Origin: Haloarcula pelagica
GTDB lineage: Archaea; Halobacteriota; Halobacteria; Halobacteriales; Haloarculaceae
DNA: 64,000 nt
Assembly (NCBI RefSeq): GCF_030127105.1
Contig: NZ_CP126161.1
Location: 2,480,001-2,544,000, forward strand
Direction of reading: 5' to 3'
Shown here: positions 46,850-55,977 of the stretch, in pieces
How positions within the stretch are numbered: the stretch's first letter is position 1
Layout: each line of letters starts with the position of its first letter
Notes under the pieces: model-generated
Told to the model about the DNA's origin: nothing
The model's database searches: none
What the model saw: only the letters and a program-made list of their open reading frames with translations
Position numbers and translations under genes: made by a program

Positions 46850-48528
46850 GCGGGGCGGTTGTCGCGCTCGCATCGGCGTGGCCCCTCATTGTGTCGGTTC
46901 CCGAGTCCTATCGGCGTGCCTGTCGACTGCTGGACCTGGACGTGACCGCCGAGTCGTTGCTGGCGGCGAGTTACGTGCTCACGGCGCTGCTCTTCGGGAC
47001 CGGTGTCACAGCGAGTGTCCTCGGGGGCAGCCAGGTCGGGGCGATCACCGCGTTCTCCCTGGCGGGGCTGAGCCTGGCCGGCGGCCGGTACGGCGTCGAG
47101 TTGGCGGCACAGGCCCGCCGTGTTCGGGCGCTGGGGACCGCGCCGTCGCTCGTCACCAGGCTCGTCCTCGCCGTCGAACTGTGGCCGACGACCGAACGGG
47201 CGGCCGCGTTCGCGAGCGAGACGGGATCGGGGCTGCTCGCCGAACGTCTAGCCGCCCACCACCGGCGGGCGCGTGACACTCCACAGAGCGGATTGCGCGC
47301 GTTCGCCGAGGAGTGGGGCGCCACGTTTCCGGCACTGGAACGTGCACTCACCGGCATCGAGCGCGCCGCCGTGGCGCCGGCCGACGAACGGAACGAGATC
47401 CTCGCGACGACCCGGAGACTGCTGCTCGAAGGGACACGCGAGGAGATGGCCGCCTTCGCCGCATCGCTCCGGATTCCGACGACAGGGCTGTACGCCTTCG
47501 GCGTCTTGCTCCCGCTCGCGCTCGTCTCGCTCGTCCCGGCCGCCGGGATGGCGGGGATTCCGGTCACCCGTTCGCTGCTGGTGGCCGCCTACGTCGTCGT
47601 CCTCCCGATCGGAGTGCTCGTCGCTGCCGCCTGGATTCTCGCCAGGCGTCCGGTCGCGTTCCCGCCAGTCGTGGTCTCCCGGAGTCATCCCGATGTCCCC
47701 GACAGTCCGTGGATGGGCATTCTGGCCGGTCTCGTCGCCGGCGTGGGCTGCCTAGGCATCGGAGCGCCAGTCCTCCCTCCCTGGGGTGTCCCGGTGGCCG
47801 CAGTCGGCGTCGGGGCCGGGACGACACTCGTCGGGGTTTTCCGCCCGGTCGTCGGAGTGCGGGAGCGCGTCGTCGCGGTCGAGTCCGGCCTCCCCGCCGC
47901 GCTCCAGGGACTCGGTCGACGGCTCGACCGCGGCGAGGCCGTCGAATCGGCGCTGCCGGCCGTCGCCGACGAGAGCCAGGCCCCGCTCGCGGGTGTGCTA
48001 GAGTCGGCAGCGAACCGCCAGCGACGCCTCGGTGTCACCGTCGAGGAAGCGTTCTGCGGCGAGTGCGGCCCGCTCACGACGCTCCCGAGTCGTCGCGTCC
48101 GCGACACGGCCTCGCTGCTGTCGGTCGCAGCCACCGTCGGCCCACCCGCGGGCTCGGTCCTGACGGAGATGGGCGATCACCTCTCGGATCTCCGTGAGGT
48201 CGAACAGGAGACCCGACGCGACCTCGCACAGATCACCGGAACGCTCACCAACACCGCTGCCCTGTTCGGACCCCTCGTCGGCGGGACGACGGTCGCACTC
48301 GCCGGCTCGATTGGCCCGACCGGACCGGTGTCGAGCGTCCCCGTCTCGGTCCTCGGCCCGATCGTCGGCTGGTACGTCCTCGTGCTCGGGGCCGTCCTGA
48401 CTGCCCTGTCTGTCGGTCTGCACCGTGGGCTCGACCGCGCGCTGGTCGGCTACCGCGTCGGACTGGCACTGCTCGCGGCCACGGCGGCGTACTTCGCCGC
48501 CGTCGCTGGCACCGGGCTCCTGGTGTAG
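46846..48528 (+). CDS. Type II secretion/pilus membrane platform protein (PilC/TadC-like)
   Basis: The 560-residue multi-pass membrane protein starts at GTG 46846, overlapping the ATPase stop (GTGA). Two T2SF-like segments are visible, one before residue 220 and one in the second half (RRLDRGEAVESALPAVADES, then REVEQETRRDLAQITGTLTNT), each followed by hydrophobic helices, for about seven to nine helices total. It is the inner platform that turns ATPase motion into filament extrusion. Archaeal versions are duplicated, unlike single-domain bacterial PilC. Confidence 0.9.
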   Translation: MSGAVVALASAWPLIVSVPESYRRACRLLDLDVTAESLLAASYVLTALLFGTGVTASVLGGSQVGAITAFSLAGLSLAGGRYGVELAAQARRVRALGTAPSLVTRLVLAVELWPTTERAAAFASETGSGLLAERLAAHHRRARDTPQSGLRAFAEEWGATFPALERALTGIERAAVAPADERNEILATTRRLLLEGTREEMAAFAASLRIPTTGLYAFGVLLPLALVSLVPAAGMAGIPVTRSLLVAAYVVVLPIGVLVAAAWILARRPVAFPPVVVSRSHPDVPDSPWMGILAGLVAGVGCLGIGAPVLPPWGVPVAAVGVGAGTTLVGVFRPVVGVRERVVAVESGLPAALQGLGRRLDRGEAVESALPAVADESQAPLAGVLESAANRQRRLGVTVEEAFCGECGPLTTLPSRRVRDTASLLSVAATVGPPAGSVLTEMGDHLSDLREVEQETRRDLAQITGTLTNTAALFGPLVGGTTVALAGSIGPTGPVSSVPVSVLGPIVGWYVLVLGAVLTALSVGLHRGLDRALVGYRVGLALLAATAAYFAAVAGTGLLV

Positions 48529-48559
48529 GTTTAAGACCGATACCGGGACCAGACCGCCC

Positions 48560-49027
48560 ATGTTCGACGTACCGATCGATACAGTCACGCTCTGGGCCGG
48601 CGTGGGGGCGGTGAGCCTCGCCGTGTTGACCGTCGTCGCCCAGGCACCGACGACCGCAGCGCCGGACGCGACCGCCGTCGCGGCGACCGTCGACGAGGTG
48701 GCGACGAGTCCGGCGGGGTCGGTCGAACGGCGACCGCTCCGTGCGCAGTACTGGCTGCTCGACGACCGGCAAGTCGGGCTGAAAAACGCGGGCGGAGCGA
48801 GCCACGCATCGCTCCATCGGACGGCCGTCCCGGTAAGAGATGGGCCGCTCGCTCCGGTCCTCGACGAGGGTCGTCCGGAATCGGTGTTCTCGTCGCCGAC
48901 GGCGTTCCGACGGGCGGTCGACAGGCGCCGGGACCGCTCGGGGAACCGGACCTGGCGGCCCGCGCCGGATCGACTGACCGTGCGCCACGTCTCCTGGGAG
49001 GGTGTCGATGTCACGCTCGTCGGCTAG
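48560..49027 (+). CDS. Pilus-locus protein with N-terminal hydrophobic helix
   Basis: The 155-residue protein has a membrane helix at residues 8-28 (DTVTLWAGVGAVSLAVLTVV) and an external domain. A TATA-like TTTAAGA (48531-48537) is about 27 bases before its ATG, suggesting an extra leaderless promoter inside the locus. The short polar N-terminus followed by a hydrophobic helix resembles archaeal pilins, but a canonical class III signal site is not evident. I associate it from memory with DUF7283. Confidence 0.68.
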   Translation: MFDVPIDTVTLWAGVGAVSLAVLTVVAQAPTTAAPDATAVAATVDEVATSPAGSVERRPLRAQYWLLDDRQVGLKNAGGASHASLHRTAVPVRDGPLAPVLDEGRPESVFSSPTAFRRAVDRRRDRSGNRTWRPAPDRLTVRHVSWEGVDVTLVG

Positions 49028-49397
49028 GGCGACGGCTGAGCCCCTGGCCGCGCTCGTCGCGGTCTTCGCGGTCACGGCCGGCGTCGCGCTGTACGCCGGC
49101 GTGCTCGACGAGGCACTCGCCGGTGTCGAGACCGATCGGAACCGGGCAGCACCGACGGCGGACCTGATCGAACGCAACCGCTCGACGGCCGGGATCTTCG
49201 ATCCTTCGGGGCTCGCGAACTCGCTGACGGCGCTCCCAGACGGCTACTCGGGAAACGTGACGGTCAGGGCCGGGGGGAGATGGGCCGCCGGACCGACGCC
49301 GCCAGCGGACAGTGATCGCGTCCGACGGACGGTGAGCGTCCGAACCGAGCCCGGTATCGTCCGGCGCGGGACACTCCGTGTCTCGGTGTGGCGATGA
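49008..49397 (+). CDS. Pilin-like small membrane protein
   Basis: The 129-residue protein begins with about 12 polar residues ending in a small/Arg-containing stretch, then a hydrophobic helix (PLAALVAVFAVTAGVALYAG) typical of pilins and pseudopilins. It then has an extracellular beta domain. ATG 49008 is chosen over GTG 49002 because GGGAGG ends about six bases before it. It overlaps the previous gene by 20 bases and the next by four (ATGA). It likely assembles with the platform protein. Family from memory: DUF7285. Confidence 0.68.
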   Translation: MSRSSARATAEPLAALVAVFAVTAGVALYAGVLDEALAGVETDRNRAAPTADLIERNRSTAGIFDPSGLANSLTALPDGYSGNVTVRAGGRWAAGPTPPADSDRVRRTVSVRTEPGIVRRGTLRVSVWR

Positions 49398-50278
49398 CCC
49401 GCGCCGCGAGTACCGTCGTCGACGCGACGGTGTTTCTCCTGTTCGTCGGTGCTGCGGTCGCAGTGGTGCTGAGCGGGACGGCTGCCGAGTCCCCGCGTGT
49501 CGGCAACCCGGCCGCCGCCGACGCCGAACTCCTCGCGACCAGCACCGCGACCGTCGAGTACAGCCTCTCGACGCGCGGGCTGGGACCCAACCACACGGCT
49601 CCGGACTGGGTCGCCAACGGGACCGCCAGACGACAGCGATCGGCCCACGGCACCGTCGCGGAACTGCTCGGCGATGCGGCCATGCGCTCCGTCGCTATCG
49701 GGGGTCGCCCCCTCTCGCGTTCGGGTGCAGAGTTCGAGCGCGCCCTGTCGGCGACGACCCGACGGCGACTTCGGGAGCGCAAACGACTGACGGCCGTCCG
49801 GGTCCGCTGGCGACCGTATCCCGGTGCACCGATCGGCGGGGGGTATCGCGTCGGTGACCGACCACCGCGTGACGCGGGCGTCAGAGCCGCCTCTGTGACG
49901 GTCTCCAGCGGCGTGGATAACGTGACTGCTCGTGCACTCGTGGCTGCACGGTCGTCCGGCTACGACGGCGTCGCGACGGTGGTCGCACGGGCCGTCGTCG
50001 CTGGGATCTTCCCGCCCGAGCGAACCGAACTCGCGCTCCGAGGGGACTACCCCGCCGACGTGCTGACTGCGGCCCGGTACGGCCGGGCGGGCAACGCCAC
50101 GGGCACTTCTTTGCCGATCCAGCGGGGGAACGTGACGGAACTGAACCGGCGACTGACCGTCGCGCTCGCGGACACACTCGAAGCGGACATGCGAACACGG
50201 TTCCGGTCGCCGACCGCAGCAGCGCGGGCGACCGAGACCCACCGTGTCCGTGTGACCGTCAGGACGTGGTCGCCGTGA
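49394..50278 (+). CDS. Pilus-locus secreted/anchored protein
   Basis: The 294-residue protein starts MTRAASTVVDATVFLLFVGA, a pilin-like N-terminus with a helix (about residues 9-29), and a large extracellular domain rich in Arg, Thr and Asn. Potential N-glycosylation sequons include NHT, NGT and NVT. Its start ATG 49394 overlaps the previous stop. Family from memory: DUF7284. It may be a minor subunit capping or anchoring the filament. Confidence 0.7.
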   Translation: MTRAASTVVDATVFLLFVGAAVAVVLSGTAAESPRVGNPAAADAELLATSTATVEYSLSTRGLGPNHTAPDWVANGTARRQRSAHGTVAELLGDAAMRSVAIGGRPLSRSGAEFERALSATTRRRLRERKRLTAVRVRWRPYPGAPIGGGYRVGDRPPRDAGVRAASVTVSSGVDNVTARALVAARSSGYDGVATVVARAVVAGIFPPERTELALRGDYPADVLTAARYGRAGNATGTSLPIQRGNVTELNRRLTVALADTLEADMRTRFRSPTAAARATETHRVRVTVRTWSP

Positions 50279-53200
50279 TGGACGACCGCGGGCGGGTCCC
50301 GTTCGCGCTGTTGGGTGTCCTCTTGCTCGTCAGCAGTCTCACCCTGGCCCCGTCGTTGACGGTGCAGCCCCCGGTCAGCGAGACGACGATCGAACGGGCG
50401 GTCGACCGGACGACCGCCGAGACACAGACGGCGATCAGAGACGGCGTCTCCACGGCCAGCCAACGGGCGGCCGCCGATCCCGTCGTGACGCCGGCAAACA
50501 CCACCGCCGGACGTGCGCTGAACGACTCGTCCCCGTTCAGGGATTCGCTCCGTCTCCGGGTGTACCTCCAGGTCCGGGGCCGCCTCGAACGGGTGGGGTA
50601 CGAACGCGAGGGCGTCACCACGACCGCGTCGCTCCCGCGCGTCGACAACACAAATTCGCTCCGGACAGCGAAACGCCGGGTCGAGATCCGGCGGGCCGGC
50701 CCGAACGGAACGGCGGTCCGGGCCACCGTCGAGAACGTCACGCTGCGGGTCCGACGCGGTGGCCGCGTGATCGATCGCCGGACCGTCTCGCCGACCGTCG
50801 TGGTCGCGACGCCCGTGTTGGCCCTCCACGAACAGGTGTCGACCTACCAGACGCGGCTGAACAACGGGCTCGGGAAACCGGGCTTCAGTCAGCGGCTCAC
50901 CGCGCGGCTCTACCCGATTGCGTGGGGCCGGGGGTACGCGCAGTACGGCGGTGTCCCGATCGCGAACGTCGTCGGCAACCGCCACGTCTCGCTGGCCGCC
51001 AACGGTGCTCTGCTTGGCGTCCAGCGGTCGACATTCGGCCGGAGCGATCCGGCCGGGAGGCGGGCGCTCACCGAAGCGACGGCGATCACCGGGATCAAAG
51101 ACATCATCGGCGGGAGCGAACCGTCGCTCGTCACGAAGCAAGTGCTCAACCGGGCGAACTACCGGCCGGCGGCCAGCGACATCGGCCGTGGCGCGAAGAA
51201 CTGGAGCGCTCCACGACCGAACGACACGATGCGCGTCGGGATCAACGGGACGGCAGACAGGGCCTTCCGTCGGGTCGCCGGCCCGTCGAAACTGGGTGCC
51301 ACGACGGCCGCGGCCTACCGTGTGCAGGCACGCCTCGTGACCGACACTCGTCGGCTCGGCGGCGGGAGACCGCCGGCGCCACCGTCCCCGGGGGCGAACT
51401 GGACGCTCGTCGACGCCCGGACGACCGACACGACGACGGTCCGAAACGCCAGCGGAACGGTGTCGGTCCCGTCGGGCTGGCACCGGTTCGACGGTGTCGT
51501 CCGCCAGGTCCGGGTCCAGTACCGGCGGACGGCCGAGTGGTCCAACGGCTCGGCGACTCGCACGACGGTCAGCCGCCGGACCGCCACCTACCGCGTCGGT
51601 GTCGCACTGATCGGGCGACACGCCAGTCGGTCGGCCGCTCCGGAAAAGGGGGTCTCGACGGCTCACGACACGAGCGGGAGTCCGCTGAACGGGCCGAATC
51701 TCGCGGATGTCGAGTGGAAAGCCACACAGCGGCTGGTGACGGACGCGGGCGGGTTCAGCACGATCGCGGCCACTGCCGTGACCGGTCGGCTCTCGACAGC
51801 GCCGATCACGATTCAGGGGGCCCGGCCGGCGGGTCTCCGGTCGTGGGTGTATCGCGACCTCATGGAACTCCGAGAGCGCGTCCGGAACGTCAGCGTGGCG
51901 GTCGAACGGGGGAAGGTGGGAACGTTCGAGGCGAATCCACCGGGTCTGTTGCTGCAGCGTCTGGACGCCCGTCGCGCGTCCCTGGCCGACGTGCCCGCGA
52001 CGTACAACAGCACGGCACAGCGTGCGCGGGTCGCGGCCCGCATCCGGTATCTGGACGCGGTCGAGAACCGGCTCGCGAGCCAGATGCGAACGCGGACGGA
52101 CAAACGGAGTGCGTTCGCGTCGCAGCTACAGAAACGCGCGGGTGGCTCGATCCGGGACCTTCGGCGGGGGCTGACGGCCCGACAGACGACGGTCCCGCGC
52201 TCTCGGCCGGTCCCTGAGGGGATCGCCGGCCCCGTCCGGACGCGCGTCGACGCTCGCCCGCCGTATCTGACGCGGGCGAAACTGAGCGAGCAGCGGTATC
52301 CGGCGCTGAACGGCACCGAACACCCGCTGGTCACGGAGAACGTCAACGTGTTCTCGCTCCCCTACGGTAACGCCGCGTCGACGCTCACCGACGCGATCCT
52401 CGCGACGAGAGATCGGACCCGACTCTCGACGGCTGCGACGGCGCTCCGGGCCACGAACGCGACGATCGACACCCAGCGGAACACGACAGTCGCGGTGAAC
52501 GCCACGAACGGGGCAAACACGACGACTGTCACGTTCCAGCCGGTCAACGCGACGCTGGTCTCGCGGCGTGACCGGCTCCAGAACGATATCGGATGGACGA
52601 ACGACCACCTCACAACGGAGTTGGCGGATGTGGTCGCGATCGAGACGGGGGCGAGCACGCGGGAGAGCAGGGCCATCGTCGCGGACGGGCTCGATCGGTG
52701 GAACACGACACACGAACGGGCGGCGGCGTTGACGGATGGCCGTGCGGTCAACCGCGTCGGCGCCGTCGCCGCGCGTCGACTGAACCTCTCGCGGCCCGAA
52801 CGCGACTGGCTCCGGCTCAGACTGTCGGCTCGACTTCACACGCGACTCAACAGATCGTATATCGGGCCGCGGTCGAAACTCGTCAACGCGTCGGCGGCGG
52901 CCACCCGGTCGGTCTCCGAAACGGCCATCAATACGGCACTCACCGAGGCAGGGAAATACGGGGCCGAACAGATCGCGAAGAAGCGACTCGGGACGGATAT
53001 GCTCCCGGCGGGACTGCCGCTCGCCCCGCCGGTCGCGCCGTGGTACGCGACGACGAACGTCTGGTGGGTCTCTGTCCGCGGTGAGTACGGCCGGTTCGCG
53101 ATCACGGCGAACCACGGGCCGCCGTCGGCCCCGGCCGGGATGACGACCTACGCACGGGACGGCGACGCCGTCACAGTCGATGTCGACGAGGACGGGACCG

Positions 53201-53346
53201 CCGAACGGCTCGGCACCGCCGACCGGATCTCGTTCGCGGCCGAGACCGGTGTCGTCGTGGTCGTCCCGCCCAAGCCGCGGGGTGTCGGTGACAAAGACGG
53301 CAACACCGTCGAACGGTCGCCCGGGTGGCCGGACGCGGGCGATTGA
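50278..53346 (+). CDS. Giant pilus-locus surface protein
   Basis: The 1022-residue protein begins with MDDRGRVPFALLGVLLLVSS, a hydrophobic N-terminal helix, followed by an immense extracellular region. It has many sequons (NTT, NDS, NST, NGT), repeated Arg/Thr-rich segments, and a central helical part. No enzymatic motif is evident. Codon use and composition match the neighbours, so it belongs to the locus, and it starts one base before the previous stop ends (TGATG). It may be a tip adhesin, a structural stalk protein, or the system's secreted cargo. Family from memory: DUF7286. It has no recognised homologue outside haloarchaea. Confidence 0.75.
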   Translation: MDDRGRVPFALLGVLLLVSSLTLAPSLTVQPPVSETTIERAVDRTTAETQTAIRDGVSTASQRAAADPVVTPANTTAGRALNDSSPFRDSLRLRVYLQVRGRLERVGYEREGVTTTASLPRVDNTNSLRTAKRRVEIRRAGPNGTAVRATVENVTLRVRRGGRVIDRRTVSPTVVVATPVLALHEQVSTYQTRLNNGLGKPGFSQRLTARLYPIAWGRGYAQYGGVPIANVVGNRHVSLAANGALLGVQRSTFGRSDPAGRRALTEATAITGIKDIIGGSEPSLVTKQVLNRANYRPAASDIGRGAKNWSAPRPNDTMRVGINGTADRAFRRVAGPSKLGATTAAAYRVQARLVTDTRRLGGGRPPAPPSPGANWTLVDARTTDTTTVRNASGTVSVPSGWHRFDGVVRQVRVQYRRTAEWSNGSATRTTVSRRTATYRVGVALIGRHASRSAAPEKGVSTAHDTSGSPLNGPNLADVEWKATQRLVTDAGGFSTIAATAVTGRLSTAPITIQGARPAGLRSWVYRDLMELRERVRNVSVAVERGKVGTFEANPPGLLLQRLDARRASLADVPATYNSTAQRARVAARIRYLDAVENRLASQMRTRTDKRSAFASQLQKRAGGSIRDLRRGLTARQTTVPRSRPVPEGIAGPVRTRVDARPPYLTRAKLSEQRYPALNGTEHPLVTENVNVFSLPYGNAASTLTDAILATRDRTRLSTAATALRATNATIDTQRNTTVAVNATNGANTTTVTFQPVNATLVSRRDRLQNDIGWTNDHLTTELADVVAIETGASTRESRAIVADGLDRWNTTHERAAALTDGRAVNRVGAVAARRLNLSRPERDWLRLRLSARLHTRLNRSYIGPRSKLVNASAAATRSVSETAINTALTEAGKYGAEQIAKKRLGTDMLPAGLPLAPPVAPWYATTNVWWVSVRGEYGRFAITANHGPPSAPAGMTTYARDGDAVTVDVDEDGTAERLGTADRISFAAETGVVVVVPPKPRGVGDKDGNTVERSPGWPDAGD

Positions 53347-53386
53347 GAGTGACAGCCACTAATACCCCCCGGCCGTACCACGGGCC

Positions 53387-53815
53387 ATGCTCAGAGCGGA
53401 GTTTCCCGACGCAGCCGAGCAGTCTTCGGCGGCCCTGCTCGCGGCCTACGAGTCGCTCCTGACGGCGACGATCGAGACGGCCGGTGTCGACGCCGTCGCC
53501 GCACAGACGGGACTGGACCGGGACGTGATCGAGGCGATCGCCGACGGTGAGGCAGCCGACGTGACACTCGCGGACGCGGCGGCCGTCCTCGCGATCGACC
53601 CGGACCGCCCCGACGCCGGAGCGATCGAGGCCGAGGCCCGGGACATCCTCCTGATGGGGATGACCACGGCGGTGATGGACGTAGAGTCGCTGGCCTCGGG
53701 GATCGACAGCGAACTCGACCCCAAGGAGATCCAGCAGAAGATCGAAGGCCGCTACCCGGTGACGCTGGCCGAGTACGCCCGCCTCCACCAGTACATCGAG
53801 AGCCAGCAACAGTGA
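53387..53815 (+). CDS. Conserved haloarchaeal protein (DUF5791-like)
   Basis: The 142-residue acidic, mainly helical protein has no membrane segment. An internal Cro-like helix-turn-helix arrangement may be present (about residues 33-65: GVDAVAAQTGLDRDVIEAIA). The C-terminal helix region reads LDPKEIQQKIEGRYPVTLAE. I recall it as DUF5791, with an unproven function. Its last codons overlap the GTG start of the downstream epimerase-like gene. Confidence 0.72.
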   Translation: MLRAEFPDAAEQSSAALLAAYESLLTATIETAGVDAVAAQTGLDRDVIEAIADGEAADVTLADAAAVLAIDPDRPDAGAIEAEARDILLMGMTTAVMDVESLASGIDSELDPKEIQQKIEGRYPVTLAEYARLHQYIESQQQ

Positions 53816-54699
53816 CCGAACGCGTCGTCATCCTGGGTTGTGGCTACGTCGGGCTCGAACTCGGTCGGCAGTTGCTCCCGGCACACGATGTCGTCGGCGT
53901 CCGCCGCTCCGAGGCGGGGTTGGAAGCGGTGGCCGACGCCGGTCTGGAACCGGTCGAAGCCGACGTAACCGACGCCGCGTCGCTCGATGCGGTCCCGGAC
54001 GCGGACTGGCTCGTCTTCGCAGCCAGTTCCGGTGGACGCGGTGCCGAGGCCGCCCGAGCGGTGTACGTCGACGGACTGGAGACGGCTATCGACCACTTCT
54101 GGAGTCGCGCGGACCCGCCGGATCGCTTCGTCTACACGTCCAGCACCGGGGTCTACGGTGACCACGACGGGGAGTGGGTCGACGAGTCGACGCCGCTGTC
54201 CCCACAGACAGAGAAGACACGGGTCCTCGCGGAGGCCGAGCGAATCGCTCGCAAGCGCCCCGCACAGCAGGGCGGCCACGGGACCGTCGCCCGTTTCGCC
54301 GGGCTGTACGGTCCGGACCGCTACCGGCTCGACCGCTACCTGGAGGGGCCGGTGACGGCGGGCTATCTCAACATGGTCCATCGGGACGACGCTGCCGGGG
54401 CCGTCCGGTTCCTGCTGGAGGGAGAGCACAGGGAGGAGACGGTGCTGGTCGTCGACGACGAACCCGTCGAGAAGTGGGCTTTCGCCGACTGGCTGGCCGA
54501 GCAGTGTGGGGTCCCGTTCCCGCCGAAACAGACGAAAGCGGAGCGGCTGGCCGACGACGACCTCTCCGCGACGGCGCGTCGGCGTATCCAGACGAGCAAA
54601 CGGTGTTCGAACGCGCTGTTGCGGGGCCTGGGCTACGAGTTCGCGTACCCGACGTTCCGCGAGGGGTATCGCGCGGCGATCGATGCCCACGGCCAGTAG
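53812..54699 (+). CDS. NAD-dependent epimerase/dehydratase-like protein
   Basis: The 295-residue extended SDR starts at GTG 53812, overlapping the previous stop. It has the dinucleotide motif VVILGCGYVGLELG and the segment FVYTSSTGVYGDHDGEW with Ser and Tyr of the active site. The Lys of the Y-x3-K motif is not in its usual position, so it belongs to the atypical YeeZ-like group. The substrate is unknown. It differs from the N-terminally truncated epimerase at 1-652. Confidence 0.84.
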   Translation: MTERVVILGCGYVGLELGRQLLPAHDVVGVRRSEAGLEAVADAGLEPVEADVTDAASLDAVPDADWLVFAASSGGRGAEAARAVYVDGLETAIDHFWSRADPPDRFVYTSSTGVYGDHDGEWVDESTPLSPQTEKTRVLAEAERIARKRPAQQGGHGTVARFAGLYGPDRYRLDRYLEGPVTAGYLNMVHRDDAAGAVRFLLEGEHREETVLVVDDEPVEKWAFADWLAEQCGVPFPPKQTKAERLADDDLSATARRRIQTSKRCSNALLRGLGYEFAYPTFREGYRAAIDAHGQ

Positions 54700-54744
54700 C
54701 GACTGGGGGAACATTCTTACCCGGTCCCGAGGGATGTACGTGGT

Positions 54745-55941
54745 ATGGTATCGGTCGTGGCACAGCTCGATGGTCGGGCTGATGCCGCTGTGGCGGCCGT
54801 CAGGGACCAGCCCGTCCTCGCCGGGGCAGTCGTCTGCCTCGTCGTCCTGCTGGCGCTTGCGGGCTGGCTGATCTGGCGCTACCTCCGTCGGTCGCCCGCG
54901 GCCCGACTGCGGGCTGTCATCGCCGACTACGAGGAGATAGCGGTCCTGATGCACCCGAACCCGGACCCGGACGCGATGTCGTGTTCGCTGGCGGTGGCCG
55001 AACTCGCTGACGCCGTCGATACGACCGCGACGATGGTGTATCCGGGCGAGATCCGCCGCCCGGAGAACCGCGCGTTCGAGACGGTGCTCGACCTGGAGTT
55101 CGAACGGATCGAGTCCGCGGAGGGGATCGACGTGGACTCCGTGGTTCTCGTCGACCACAACGAGCCCCGGGGGTTCCCGGGTGCCGAGACGATCGACCCA
55201 GTCGCCGTCGTCGACCACCACCCGGGCGACGGGACCGGGTCGCGCTTTACGGACGTGCGGACCGAGGACGGCGCCTGTGCCACCATCTTCGCGGAGTACT
55301 TTGACGAACTGGACTGGGAGTTCTACGAGGTCGAGACGGGGGTCGGTAACGGAACCTTCGACGGGACGGATGTCCCCGACGGCGCGCTCCCGACCCACGT
55401 CGCGACCGGGATGCTTTACGGCATCCAGTCCGACACGCGGTCGCTGACAAACGGCTGTTCACCGGCTGACTTCGAGGCGGCTTCGTTCCTCTATCAGGGG
55501 GTCGACGGGGACCTGCTCAACCGCATCGCGAACCCGCAGGTCGACGCCGAAGTCCTCGACGTGAAGGCGCGCGCGGTCACCAACCGGGTGGTCCGGGCGC
55601 CCTACGCCTACAGCGATGTCGGCGAGGTGTCGAACACCGACGCCATCCCGCAGGCGGCCGACGAACTGGAGACGTTAGAGGGGGTCTCGGCGGTCGTCGT
55701 GGTCGGTGAGAGCGACGGGACGCTCCGGCTCGCCGGGCGGTCCCGCGATGACCGGGTCCACATCGGTCGGGCCATCGAGTCCGTTCTGGACGACATCCCG
55801 ATGGCGGAGGGCGGCGGCCACGCGCGGATGGGCGGCGGGCAGCTATCCGTCGACCACCTCAACGGCATCGGGCCGAGCAACGGCGTCTCGCGAGAGGAAC
55901 TCCGGGAGCGGCTGTTCGACGTGATGAGCGGCGAGCGGTGA
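54745..55941 (+). CDS. DHH-family phosphoesterase with membrane anchor
   Basis: The 398-residue protein has one N-terminal transmembrane helix (about residues 26-47), then a RecJ/DHH domain with motifs HPNPDPDAMSCS, VLVDHNEP, and VVDHHPGDGTG (DHH), and a C-terminal DHHA1 domain with GGGHARMGGGQ. It is expected to hydrolyse phosphodiesters, such as cyclic di-nucleotides or nano-RNA. The membrane anchor plus DHH/DHHA1 recalls GdpP-like enzymes, although no PAS or GGDEF domain is visible. This is a homologue of haloarchaeal RecJ-like proteins. Confidence 0.86.
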   Translation: MVSVVAQLDGRADAAVAAVRDQPVLAGAVVCLVVLLALAGWLIWRYLRRSPAARLRAVIADYEEIAVLMHPNPDPDAMSCSLAVAELADAVDTTATMVYPGEIRRPENRAFETVLDLEFERIESAEGIDVDSVVLVDHNEPRGFPGAETIDPVAVVDHHPGDGTGSRFTDVRTEDGACATIFAEYFDELDWEFYEVETGVGNGTFDGTDVPDGALPTHVATGMLYGIQSDTRSLTNGCSPADFEAASFLYQGVDGDLLNRIANPQVDAEVLDVKARAVTNRVVRAPYAYSDVGEVSNTDAIPQAADELETLEGVSAVVVVGESDGTLRLAGRSRDDRVHIGRAIESVLDDIPMAEGGGHARMGGGQLSVDHLNGIGPSNGVSREELRERLFDVMSGER

Positions 55942-55977
55942 CGCGACCCTTTTGCCCCGGAGGCGACAAACGCCGGT

